Shown here: positions 24,597 through 31,933 of the stretch, in pieces | Position numbering within the stretch: position 1 is the first letter of the stretch | Layout: each line of letters opens with the position of its first letter | NCBI RefSeq assembly: GCF_005222755.1 | Contig: NZ_STGD01000004.1 | Location: 1-64,000 of the forward strand | DNA from: Roseomonas sp. HF4 | GTDB lineage: Bacteria; Pseudomonadota; Alphaproteobacteria; Acetobacterales; Acetobacteraceae | Direction: 5' to 3' | Length of the DNA stretch: 64,000 nt | Translations under genes and position numbers: made by a program | Notes under the pieces: generated by a model | The model's database searches: none | Told to the model about the DNA's origin: nothing | The model's input: only the letters and a program-made list of their open reading frames with translations

Positions 24597-24889
24597 CCAC
24601 GCTGCTGACGCTGCTGAGTTGCCTCGCGGCACTCGCCTTTCTCGGCACCGTGGCCTGGGGGCTGGTTCGCATCGTGGCCCTTCTGGAGGCGATCGGCGGC
24701 ACGGGCGAGAGCTACCTTGCCAAGCTCCGCCTCGGCCTACGCGCCATCGAGCAGGAGACATCGCATCTGCCGCGGACGGCGCCCGGCATCAATGCCGCGC
24801 TGGCCAGCACGGCGGAAGGGCTGACGGCGGTGCGCGACGGGCTTGGCCGGGTCGTCTCCGGGCTGACACGCGGGAGTGAGGCGCGATGA
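24593..24889 (+). CDS. Hydrogenase-associated small membrane protein 3
   Basis: 98 residues. The N-terminal helix LLTLLSCLAALAFLGTVAWGLVRIVALL spans the membrane. The soluble part LRLGLRAIEQETSHLPRTAP, GINAALASTAEGLTAVRDGL resembles the same region of protein 5 (LTAIRDHTLPL..., INAGLAALLPPL). It starts inside an ATGA overlap with protein 2 and ends in another with protein 4. The sequence is helix-forming throughout and has no metal ligands apart from one Cys inside the membrane segment, so it is unlikely to carry haem or Fe-S by itself. Confidence 0.75.
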   Translation: MTTLLTLLSCLAALAFLGTVAWGLVRIVALLEAIGGTGESYLAKLRLGLRAIEQETSHLPRTAPGINAALASTAEGLTAVRDGLGRVVSGLTRGSEAR

Positions 24890-25176
24890 GCGGGCTTGCG
24901 CTGGCCATCTGGGCGGTGACGCTGGTGATCGTGGCGGTCGTGATCGTGCCGCTCGCGCTCTCGTTGCTCGGCCGCGCGCTGACCGCCGCGCGGAACATCG
25001 AGGGCTACATGCAGGACATGCTGACGGCGGGTGTCGGCATCGCCGGCAACACGGCGGCGATCCCGGCGCTGGACACGACGCTCGCGACCACCGCGGCGAT
25101 GGCGCCTGTGGCGCAGGGCATCGCCGAGACCGCCGCGGCGGCCGAGGCCTTCGTCGCCGGGGGGAAGGGCGCATGA
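24886..25176 (+). CDS. Hydrogenase-associated small membrane protein 4
   Basis: 96 residues: membrane helix ALAIWAVTLVIVAVVIVPLALSLLG (5-29), then LTAARNIEGYMQDMLTAGVGIAGNTAAIPALDTTL and an Ala-rich end. It has the same size and layout as its neighbours but the most alanine-rich soluble part and no Cys. ATGA overlaps on both sides place it firmly in the coupled run. The four-gene coupling suggests roughly equal amounts of proteins 2 to 5. Confidence 0.75.
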   Translation: MSGLALAIWAVTLVIVAVVIVPLALSLLGRALTAARNIEGYMQDMLTAGVGIAGNTAAIPALDTTLATTAAMAPVAQGIAETAAAAEAFVAGGKGA

Positions 25177-25445
25177 TCACGCTGCTCACCATCGTGACGC
25201 TGGTGCTGGCGCTGGCCATCGTCGCGGCCGTCGCCTGGCACCTGATCGGGATCTATGTCGCGCTGAAACGCGCGGGCAACCATCTGGAGGCGCTGGCGGG
25301 CGGGCTCACCGCCATCCGTGACCACACCCTGCCGCTGAACGGCAAGATGGACGCCATCAATGCAGGCCTTGCCGCCCTGCTGCCACCGCTCGGCGGCACC
25401 GCGACCAGCCTTGGCAACATCGCCGCCGCGCTGAAGCGCGGCTGA
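25173..25445 (+). CDS. Hydrogenase-associated small membrane protein 5
   Basis: 90 residues from the ATG inside an ATGA overlap at 25173-25176. Membrane helix LLTIVTLVLALAIVAAVAWHLIGIYVALK contains a His (AWHLIG) at the likely membrane edge. That His is a conceivable haem or quinone contact, but a single one proves nothing. The rest, GNHLEALAGGLTAIRDHTLP, then a helix of Ala/Leu/Gly, is closest to protein 3. It is followed 10 bp later by the large-subunit gene. Confidence 0.75.
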   Translation: MITLLTIVTLVLALAIVAAVAWHLIGIYVALKRAGNHLEALAGGLTAIRDHTLPLNGKMDAINAGLAALLPPLGGTATSLGNIAAALKRG

Positions 25446-25455
25446 GAGACAGAAC

Positions 25456-27336
25456 ATGTGCTTCGAGAACCTGCCCATCGAATTCGACGCGAATGGCATC
25501 GCGCGGCTCAAGAGCGGCGTGAAGAACCCCTACGAGTACCAGGTCCGCACGTTGGAACAGCGCGATGCCGTGCTGAAGGGCATCGCCGCGCGCAACGGCC
25601 AACTGGTGGACATCGACTACGACCCGGTGACGCGGGTGGCCGGCGCGCTGGCCTTCCACTCCACGGTTGACCTGCCGAACCGGCGCGTCGTGGACACCAA
25701 CTCGATGGCCACCCTGTTTCGCGGCTATGAAGTGATCCTGCGCGGCCGTGATCCGCGCGATGCCGCCTTCATCTCGTCGCGCGCCTGCGGCGTCTGCGGT
25801 GGCGTGCACTCCACCGCCTCCGCGCTCTCGATCGAGATGGCGCTGAACATCAAGCCGCCGCCGATGGGCATCGTCGTCCGCAACCTGCTGCTGAGCTGCG
25901 AATATCTCTACGACAATCCGCTGCACCTGTTCGTGCTGTCCGGCCCCGACTATTCCGAGACGCTGGTAAAGCAGACCAACCCGGAGATCTGGGCGAAGGC
26001 GCAGGACGCGCCGGCGCGCGGCCGCGCCTGGCATGGCTACGCCACGATTGGCGCGATAATGACCGACCTGAACCCGCTGACCGGCAAGTTGTATCTCGAG
26101 GCACTGCAAATGACGCGCGTCGCGCGCGAGGCCTATGTGCTGCTCGGCGGCAAATACCCCCACCCGGAGACGATCATCCCCGGCGGCGTGACGACGACGA
26201 TCACGACCACGACCTTCAACGAATTCTACCTGAAGATTTCGCAGTTTTTCGACTACGCGAAGAAGTGCATCGCGATCTGGGACGACGTGTTCGACTTCTT
26301 CCTGGAATGCGAGCCGAAATACGCGGACTGTGGGCGCCTGCCCGCGACGATGATCGACCTTGGCCAGTGGGACCACGAGGACCACTACGACGCGACCTAC
26401 GCCAACTGCAACGCCTGGGGCGAGAAGCGCTGGTCCACGCCGGGCGTGGTGGTGGATGGCAAGCTCGTCACCACGCGACTGACCGACATCAATGTCGGGC
26501 TCGAGGAGTTCATCGAGCATTCCTACTACGAGTCCTGGCAGGACTATCCGTTCAAGACCGATCCGCTCGGCAATCCGCTCAGCCCCAACCATCCCTGGAA
26601 CAAGACCACCATCCCGCGCCCCGGTTCGCAGAACTGGAAGGAGCGCTACTCCTGGTCCACCACGCCGACCTGGGACCGCAAGGTGTTCGAGGCCGGCGCC
26701 TATGCCCGCGTCTACCTGACCGCGATGGCGCAGAAGATCCCGCACAGCGAATACGTCCAGGCGACGGGGCACAGCCTCAAGCTCAACATTTCCAAGGGCG
26801 GCGCGCTGCCGGCCATGCTGGCGGAGTGGAAGATCCCGCCGGTCTGGAACGCTTTCGAGCGAAACCGCGCGCGCGCCTATGCGGTGGGCTTCAACCTGAT
26901 GGTAACGATGGAGAACTTCGTCCGCGCGATGGACCTGCAGAAGCGCGGTGAGACGAAGGTCGCGACACCCTTCGAGATCCCGACCACCGGCCATTCGATC
27001 GGCGTCGGCTTCTGGGGCGCGGGCCGGGGCTTCCTCTCGCACCATTGCGAGATCAAGGACGGGCTGCTTGCCAACTACCAGATCGTGACACCCTCCACCG
27101 TGAACGCCTGCCCGCGTACGCCCTGGGGCGAGCCCGGCCCCTATGAGCAGGCGGTGATGAACACGCCGATCATCGAGACGCGCTTCACCGGCGCCGAGGA
27201 TTTCCAGGGCATCGACATCCTGCGCGCGCTGCGGTCCTTCGACCCCTGCATGCCCTGCACGACGCATGTGATGGTCGAGGGCTCCGACCGCGTGGTGACG
27301 CGCGAGGTGACGACCTGTGCCTGCGGCATTGATTGA
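25456..27336 (+). CDS. [NiFe]-hydrogenase large (catalytic) subunit
   Basis: 626 residues. It carries the nickel-iron site: L1 motif SSRACGVCGGVHS (Cys111, Cys114, His118) and L2 motif DPCMPCTTH (Cys598, Cys601, His604). The four Cys bind Ni and Fe. Beyond His604 there are 22 residues (VMVEGSDRVV... ending CACGID), the tail normally cut off by the endopeptidase after Ni insertion; the protease gene lies downstream at 29020. The length exceeds the usual 550-600 residues, with an insertion of aromatic-rich loops around residues 310-400. H2 is oxidised to protons and electrons passed to the small subunit. Its end overlaps the next gene by 20 bp. Confidence 0.95.
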   Translation: MCFENLPIEFDANGIARLKSGVKNPYEYQVRTLEQRDAVLKGIAARNGQLVDIDYDPVTRVAGALAFHSTVDLPNRRVVDTNSMATLFRGYEVILRGRDPRDAAFISSRACGVCGGVHSTASALSIEMALNIKPPPMGIVVRNLLLSCEYLYDNPLHLFVLSGPDYSETLVKQTNPEIWAKAQDAPARGRAWHGYATIGAIMTDLNPLTGKLYLEALQMTRVAREAYVLLGGKYPHPETIIPGGVTTTITTTTFNEFYLKISQFFDYAKKCIAIWDDVFDFFLECEPKYADCGRLPATMIDLGQWDHEDHYDATYANCNAWGEKRWSTPGVVVDGKLVTTRLTDINVGLEEFIEHSYYESWQDYPFKTDPLGNPLSPNHPWNKTTIPRPGSQNWKERYSWSTTPTWDRKVFEAGAYARVYLTAMAQKIPHSEYVQATGHSLKLNISKGGALPAMLAEWKIPPVWNAFERNRARAYAVGFNLMVTMENFVRAMDLQKRGETKVATPFEIPTTGHSIGVGFWGAGRGFLSHHCEIKDGLLANYQIVTPSTVNACPRTPWGEPGPYEQAVMNTPIIETRFTGAEDFQGIDILRALRSFDPCMPCTTHVMVEGSDRVVTREVTTCACGID

Positions 27337-27979
27337 GACCGAGGTCGAAACGCCCTGGACCGGCGGCACGCTGATCGGGATCGTCGGCTTCTCCACTCTG
27401 CCGGCGGCCTTCCCGCTCGGCCCCGTACTGATGGCCGGGCTGCGCGCGCGCCTGCCGGGCGTGCAGGTCGAGAACATGACCTGGGGACCGATGCATGTCG
27501 TGCAGCGCTTCCAGCAGGCGGATGTGCCGCGGCCGGACCGCGTCGTGCTGGTCGGCGCGGCGGCGATCTGCCGCACCCCCGGCGCCGTCGCGGCGTATCG
27601 CTGGCAGGGTGGCGCGCTGCCGCCCGTGGAGATGCAGGACCGCATCTACGAGGCCGTGACCGGCATCGTGGACCTCGAGAACACCCTGATGATCGGCACG
27701 CAGTTCGGCATCTGGCCGGAAGTGGCCTGGAGCGTGGAGGCCGACCTGCCCGCCGACACCTTCCAGCGCATGGTGATGGCCGAGAGCGAGGGCTGGGCCG
27801 ATGACGCGGCACTAGCCGCGCATCTCGGCTTCTCGCCGGCAGCCGTCACGGCGGCGCTGATCGCAGCGACGGCCGGCGTACTGGCCGGGGACGCGACGCC
27901 AGGCAAGCGTGCCGAAACCCTGGTGAAGCTGACAGCCTTCACGCAGAATGTCGCCCTGCCTGTCGGAGCCCGTACATGA
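27317..27979 (+). CDS. HybD-fold hydrogenase protein with lost catalytic residues
   Basis: 220 residues from GTG 27317, overlapping the large-subunit end. The layout follows hydrogenase maturation proteases: a GTLIGIVGFSTLPAAFPLGP strand-loop, then PDRVVLVGAAAICRTPGAV, then a late MIGTQFGIWPEV strand. The nickel-sensing residues are absent, however. The GDDGxG loop has become PAAFPLGP, the Asp of LxDA is Gly, and no matching His is found. About 50 extra C-terminal residues form helices. It may be a scaffold or chaperone for the large subunit rather than a peptidase; the real protease is encoded at 29020. The match is by pattern only. Confidence 0.6.
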   Translation: MPAALIETEVETPWTGGTLIGIVGFSTLPAAFPLGPVLMAGLRARLPGVQVENMTWGPMHVVQRFQQADVPRPDRVVLVGAAAICRTPGAVAAYRWQGGALPPVEMQDRIYEAVTGIVDLENTLMIGTQFGIWPEVAWSVEADLPADTFQRMVMAESEGWADDAALAAHLGFSPAAVTAALIAATAGVLAGDATPGKRAETLVKLTAFTQNVALPVGART

Positions 27980-28329
27980 ACGACGCCCCGGAACCGTCCG
28001 TGCGCGACCCGCTCGACCGCCTGCAGGCGCGCGAGGAGGTGCTGCAGATCTGCTACTGGTACCAGGGCGAGGGCTTCGGTGAGCGCTTCACCCCCGCCGC
28101 CGTGATGCCCTTCGTCAACATCGAGCGCAGCGTGGTGTCCGAGATCTTCGACACGCTCGCCGCCGAAGGCCAGTTCGAGCGCGCCGGCAACGGCTTCGCC
28201 TTCTCGGGCGAGGGCAAGCGCAAGGCCGGTCGGCTCTTCGTCGAGACCTTCACGGAATTCCAGACCGGCACGCATGGCGAATGCACCGCCGGCTGCTGCG
28301 AGGGCGACGAGGTGTGCGATCACGAGTGA
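27976..28329 (+). CDS. Small hydrogenase-operon protein with Cys/His-rich tail
   Basis: 117 residues, starting in an ATGA overlap with the previous gene. The first 90 residues look like a small winged helix (EEVLQICYWYQGEGFGERFTP, VVSEIFDTLAAEGQFERAGN). The end, HGECTAGCCEGDEVCDHE, packs four Cys, His residues and acidic residues in 18 positions, a likely metal-binding tail. No named family is recognised. The position inside the operon suggests a maturation or metal-delivery helper. A DNA-binding role is conceivable but less likely given the context. Confidence 0.7.
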   Translation: MNDAPEPSVRDPLDRLQAREEVLQICYWYQGEGFGERFTPAAVMPFVNIERSVVSEIFDTLAAEGQFERAGNGFAFSGEGKRKAGRLFVETFTEFQTGTHGECTAGCCEGDEVCDHE

Positions 28330-29014
28330 TCCGCAGGCGCTGATCGGCTATCGCACCAACGAGGAGTGGCTGCGGCTTCTCGATCAGGTGAATACGAAGC
28401 TCGCCGCGCTGGAAGGCAGCCTCGCCCCGGAGCAGCACGCGCAGGTGCTGGACCTGCTGCAGGGCATCGACGCGGTGCACCGGGAATCGCTGCATCGCCT
28501 GGTGCGGTTGTTCAAGGAAGGCGTCGTCGAGCAGGTCATCACCGACCCGGCGATCCACACGCTGTTCGGCATGTACGACCTGCTGCCGCCCGAGGAGCCT
28601 GGCTGCGCGAAGTTGTGGGATTTCCTCGGCGACCTGCCGTCGCGCGAGCCGCCGTCGCTGTCCGGCGAGGAGCCGCCGCATTGGTCGCCCGCCCCTGTGC
28701 TGCACGAGCCCGAGGACGGCACGGCGCTGCTCTGCCGGATGGAGGAAGGGACCATCCTGCTCGCCCATGCGGGCGGCGCGCTCCACGCGCTGGATGCCGC
28801 CTGTCCGCGACACGGCGCGCTGATGATGGGCGGGCGCGTCAGCGGCGTTTCCTGGATCTGCCCGCTCGGGCCGGGCTGCGTCTACGACCTGCGCGACGGC
28901 GCGCGGCTCGGCGGCGGCGCGCCGCTCCGATGCCATCCGGTGCGGACAGACGGTGCCGGTCGCATCCTGGTCGGCTTCGGCATCCCCCACGCGCCCCAGA
29001 AGCCCGCCTTCTGA
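28274..29014 (+). CDS. Hydrogenase-associated protein: helical domain fused to atypical Rieske domain
   Basis: About 246 residues; the only in-frame ATG is 28274, overlapping the previous gene by 56 bp. Residues about 20-110 form a helical domain (LLDQVNTKLAALEGSLAPEQ, HRESLHRLVRLFKEG) of the kind seen next to NifU-like proteins of high-affinity hydrogenase loci. Residues about 145-240 are Rieske-like: ALDAACPRHGALMMGG gives the first Cys-x-His pair. The second box reads CPLGPGCVYDL instead of CPxHGxxFDL, so the second His is missing and another Cys lies four residues on. It may hold an atypical [2Fe-2S] cluster and carry electrons from the hydrogenase to the membrane chain. Confidence 0.75.
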   Translation: MANAPPAAARATRCAITSDPQALIGYRTNEEWLRLLDQVNTKLAALEGSLAPEQHAQVLDLLQGIDAVHRESLHRLVRLFKEGVVEQVITDPAIHTLFGMYDLLPPEEPGCAKLWDFLGDLPSREPPSLSGEEPPHWSPAPVLHEPEDGTALLCRMEEGTILLAHAGGALHALDAACPRHGALMMGGRVSGVSWICPLGPGCVYDLRDGARLGGGAPLRCHPVRTDGAGRILVGFGIPHAPQKPAF

Positions 29015-29019
29015 CCGCC

Positions 29020-29520
29020 ATGCGCGTCCTGGTCGCCGGCGTCGGCAATCCGCTGCGCGGCGATGACGGTTTCGGCGTGCTGGCCGCCCGCCGGCTGCGT
29101 GAGGATCCGCGCTGCCCGCCCGGCGCAGTAGTGATGGAGACCGGCATCGGCGGCATCCACATGGTGCAGGAACTGATGCGCGGCTACGACGCGCTGATCC
29201 TGTTCGACGCGGTGGATCGCGGCCGCGCTGCGGGCGAGGTGGCGCTGCTGGAACCGGTGCTGCCCGACACGTCCGGGATGAGCGACACCGAACGCCGCGA
29301 CTATTTCTGCGACATGCACTACGCGACGCCGGTCCGTGCCCTGACCCTGGCGCGCGAGATCAAGGCGCTGCCGCCGCTCGTCCGGATCGTGGCTTGCCAG
29401 CCGCACGACGCGGAACGCTATGGGATCGGCATGCATGAGAGCGTGGCCGCGGCGATCGCGCCGGCGGTGGAACTCGCGCTCGAACAGCTCAGCAGATTCG
29501 CGGCAGCTGCTCGCCCGTGA
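29020..29520 (+). CDS. [NiFe]-hydrogenase maturation endopeptidase (HybD/HyaD type)
   Basis: 166 residues. All features of the family are present: VAGVGNPLRGDDGFGV (Asp16), LFDAVDRG (Asp63) and DMHYATP (His100). These three positions match the residues of E. coli HybD that contact nickel in the immature large subunit. It removes the C-terminal tail after His604 of the large subunit once nickel is in place. It is 5 bp after the Rieske gene. Its last 32 bp overlap the end of hypE on the other strand, so the two operons meet tail to tail without a terminator between them. Confidence 0.92.
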   Translation: MRVLVAGVGNPLRGDDGFGVLAARRLREDPRCPPGAVVMETGIGGIHMVQELMRGYDALILFDAVDRGRAAGEVALLEPVLPDTSGMSDTERRDYFCDMHYATPVRALTLAREIKALPPLVRIVACQPHDAERYGIGMHESVAAAIAPAVELALEQLSRFAAAARP

Positions 29521-30523
29521 GCATGTCCACGATGCGCCGCCCGCCGAACGCGGTGTCCATCACCACGCGGCCCGGCCGCTCCGCCGCGCAGGCGCCGATG
29601 ATCGCGGCCTCCTGCCCGAGCGGGTGCGCGCGCAGCGCGGCCAGCGCGGCCTCGGCCCGGTCGGGCGGGACCACCACGACCATGCGACCTTCATTCGCCA
29701 GGTAGAGCGGGTCGAGGCCGAGGATCTCGCAGACGCCACGCACCTCGTCGCGCACCGGGATGGCCGTCTCGGTGACCGCGATGCCGATGCGCGACGCCTC
29801 CGCCGCCTCGTTCAGCACGGTGGCGAGGCCGCCGCGCGTGGCGTCGCGGATGAAGCGCGTTCCGGGCACGGCATCGAGCAGCGCGGCGACAAGGCCATCG
29901 AGCGGCGCACAGTCGCTTTGCAGCGTCGTCTCCAGCGCCAGGTCGCCGCGCGCGGCCAGGATCGCGGCACCATGGTCGCCAAGCGGGCCGCTGACCAGCA
30001 CGGCATCGCCGGGCCGGCAGGCCGCGACCGACAGCGCGACACCCTTGCGGACCACCCCGACGCCGGCGGTGTTGACGAAGATGCGGTCGCAGGCGCCGTG
30101 CGGGACGACCTTGGTGTCGCCGGTGACGATGCGTACGCCGGCCTCGCGCGCCGCCGAGGCCATGGACTGCGCGATCCGGCGCAGCAGCGCGATCTCCAAT
30201 CCCTCCTCCAGGATCACCGAGCAGGAAAGCTGCAGCGGCACCGCCCCCGCGGTGGCCAGGTCGTTCACCGTCCCGCAGACCGCCAGTCTGCCGATGTCGC
30301 CACCCGGAAAGACCAGCGGCGTCACCACGTAGGAATCGCTGGTGAAGGCGAGCCGATCGCCACGCGCGGCAAGCTCCGCGAGCGGGGTGCAGGCCGCGTC
30401 CTCGCGCGCGCCGTCGCCGTCGAAGGCGCCGAGGAACACGTCGTCGATCAGCGCCTTCATGGCGCCGCCGCCGCCGCCATGGGCAAGCGTGATGGTGGTG
30501 TTGGGCTGGCGCGGCCGATTCAC
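29489..30523 (-). CDS. hypE: Hydrogenase maturation protein HypE
   Basis: 344 residues. HypE dehydrates a thiocarboxamide on its C-terminal Cys to thiocyanate, the source of the cyanide ligands of iron. The ending LPRIC is the obligatory C-terminal motif. The AIR-synthase-like ATP site shows as LAHGGGGGAMKALID at the N-terminus, FTSDSYVVTPLVFPGGDIG, TGDTKVVPHG and RDATRGGLATVLNE. It is last in the hypFCDE run and overlaps hypD by 4 bp. Confidence 0.96.
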   Translation of the reverse strand: MNRPRQPNTTITLAHGGGGGAMKALIDDVFLGAFDGDGAREDAACTPLAELAARGDRLAFTSDSYVVTPLVFPGGDIGRLAVCGTVNDLATAGAVPLQLSCSVILEEGLEIALLRRIAQSMASAAREAGVRIVTGDTKVVPHGACDRIFVNTAGVGVVRKGVALSVAACRPGDAVLVSGPLGDHGAAILAARGDLALETTLQSDCAPLDGLVAALLDAVPGTRFIRDATRGGLATVLNEAAEASRIGIAVTETAIPVRDEVRGVCEILGLDPLYLANEGRMVVVVPPDRAEAALAALRAHPLGQEAAIIGACAAERPGRVVMDTAFGGRRIVDMLTGEQLPRIC

Positions 30524-31650
30524 GCGGAGGCGGGTTCGCGCGCCAGCGCGCCGTAGCGGTGATAGGCGGCGCAGGAACCCTCGGAGGAGACCATCAGCGC
30601 GCCGAGCGGCGTCGCCGGCGTGCAGGCGGTGCCGAAGACGCGGCAGTCACGCGGACGGATGCGGCCCGTCAGCACATCGCCGCACTGGCAGGCCTCGGGG
30701 TCGGCGACGCGCAGGTTCGGCAGCAGGAAGCGCTTCTCGGCGTCCCACGCCGCAAACGCCTCGCGCAGCCGCACGCCGGAATGCGGGATGCTGCCGAGGC
30801 CACGCCATTCGAAGAATTCGCGCAGCTCGAAGACGCGGCCGACGGCGTCCTGGGCGGCACGGCTGCCGGCATCGCGCGCGACACGGGCGTACTGGTTCTC
30901 GATCTCCGCGCGCCCTTCGCGCATCTGCTTGAGCACCATCCAGAGCGATTGCAGCACGTCCAGCGGTTCGAAGCCAGAGACCACGAGCGGGCGCGCATAG
31001 CGTTCCGCGACGAATCGATAGGGCTCGGTGCCGATCACCATGCTGACATGGCCGGGACCGAGGAAGCCGTCTATCCGCAGGTCAGGCTCGTCGAGCAGCG
31101 CCTGGATCGTCGGGATGATGGTGATGTGGTTGCAGAACAGGGCGAAGTTCCTGATGCCATCGCGTTCCGCCTGCAGCACCGTCAGCGCCGTGGAGGGCAT
31201 GGTGGTCTCGAAGCCGAGGCCGAAGAACACCACGATCCGCTCGGGCTCCGCCCGGGCCATCGCCAGCGCGTCCATCGGCGAATAGACGGTCCGCACGTCG
31301 AGCCCGCGCGCCTTCGCCTCCATCAGGCTGCCGCGCGCGCCCGGCACGCGCAGCGCGTCCCCGAAGGTGGCGAGCGTCACGCCGGGCATCTCTGCCAGCG
31401 CGATGCAGTCGTCCACGCGCCCCATCGGCAGCACGCAGACCGGGCAGCCCGGGCCGTGGATCAGCTCGATCGAAGGCGGCAGCATGCCCTCGATACCGAA
31501 GCGGAAGATCGCATGGGTGTGGCCGCCGCAGATTTCCATGATGGAAATCGGGCGGCCGCGCGCGGCGGAAACCTCGGCGGCCAGCGCCTCGATCTCGCGC
31601 AGCAGCGACCTCGCCAAGACGGGGTCGCGGAACTCGTCCACGAACTTCAT
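30520..31650 (-). CDS. hypD: Hydrogenase maturation protein HypD
   Basis: 376 residues, the [4Fe-4S] scaffold on which Fe(CN)2CO is put together with HypC. Motifs: MEICGGHTHAIFRFG, HGPGCPVCVLP, FGLGFETTMPST, GFLGPGHVSMVIG and the C-terminal Cys cluster ACQCGDVLTGRIRPRDCRVFGTAC. The following TPLGALMVSSEGSCAAY has Leu where many HypD proteins have Cys (usually CMVSSEG). The principal ligands appear to be kept, but this difference deserves alignment. It overlaps hypC and hypE by 4 bp each. Confidence 0.96.
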   Translation of the reverse strand: MKFVDEFRDPVLARSLLREIEALAAEVSAARGRPISIMEICGGHTHAIFRFGIEGMLPPSIELIHGPGCPVCVLPMGRVDDCIALAEMPGVTLATFGDALRVPGARGSLMEAKARGLDVRTVYSPMDALAMARAEPERIVVFFGLGFETTMPSTALTVLQAERDGIRNFALFCNHITIIPTIQALLDEPDLRIDGFLGPGHVSMVIGTEPYRFVAERYARPLVVSGFEPLDVLQSLWMVLKQMREGRAEIENQYARVARDAGSRAAQDAVGRVFELREFFEWRGLGSIPHSGVRLREAFAAWDAEKRFLLPNLRVADPEACQCGDVLTGRIRPRDCRVFGTACTPATPLGALMVSSEGSCAAYHRYGALAREPASA

Positions 31651-31919
31651 CGCGGCGGCGCCCAGGCGGCGAGGTCTTCCTCCTCGCCGAGCGCGGCGAG
31701 CATCGCTAGCGTCGCCTTCGCCTCGGCCTCGTCGATGCGGCTCATCGCGAAGCCGACATGGATCAGCACCCAGTCGCCGATGCAGGATTCGGGCGTTGCG
31801 CCGTCATCCAGGATGCAGGCGAGGCCGACCTTGCGCCGGACCCCCGCGACATCCGCAATGGCGATCGCGTTCGCGCTGTCCACGATCTCGACGATCCGGC
31901 CGGGCACCCCGAGGCACAT
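31647..31919 (-). CDS. hypC: Hydrogenase assembly chaperone HypC/HupF
   Basis: 90 residues. The N-terminus MCLGVPGRIVEI has the essential Cys2 and the conserved Gly-Pro turn. GDWVLIHVGFAMSRIDEAEA is the standard central part. HypC shuttles the Fe(CN)2CO unit from HypD to the large subunit and holds the latter open for nickel. It lies 14 bp after hypF and overlaps hypD by 4 bp. Only one HypC-type protein is present. Confidence 0.96.
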   Translation of the reverse strand: MCLGVPGRIVEIVDSANAIAIADVAGVRRKVGLACILDDGATPESCIGDWVLIHVGFAMSRIDEAEAKATLAMLAALGEEEDLAAWAPPR

Positions 31920-31933
31920 GCGTTCCGCTCTCC

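Noticed and set aside
22443..24761. A 772-codon minus-strand frame across the hydrogenase small subunit
   Set aside because: It runs through the conserved plus-strand genes and shows only Arg/Gly/His-rich shadow sequence.
22776..27336. Possibility that the hydrogenase is an O2-tolerant membrane-bound group 1d enzyme
   Set aside because: There is no Tat signal, no extra proximal cysteines and no cytochrome b gene, and the large-subunit L1 motif differs.
25357..27645. A 762-codon minus-strand frame across the large subunit
   Set aside because: A GC-driven shadow of the hydrogenase large-subunit gene; no domain is recognisable.
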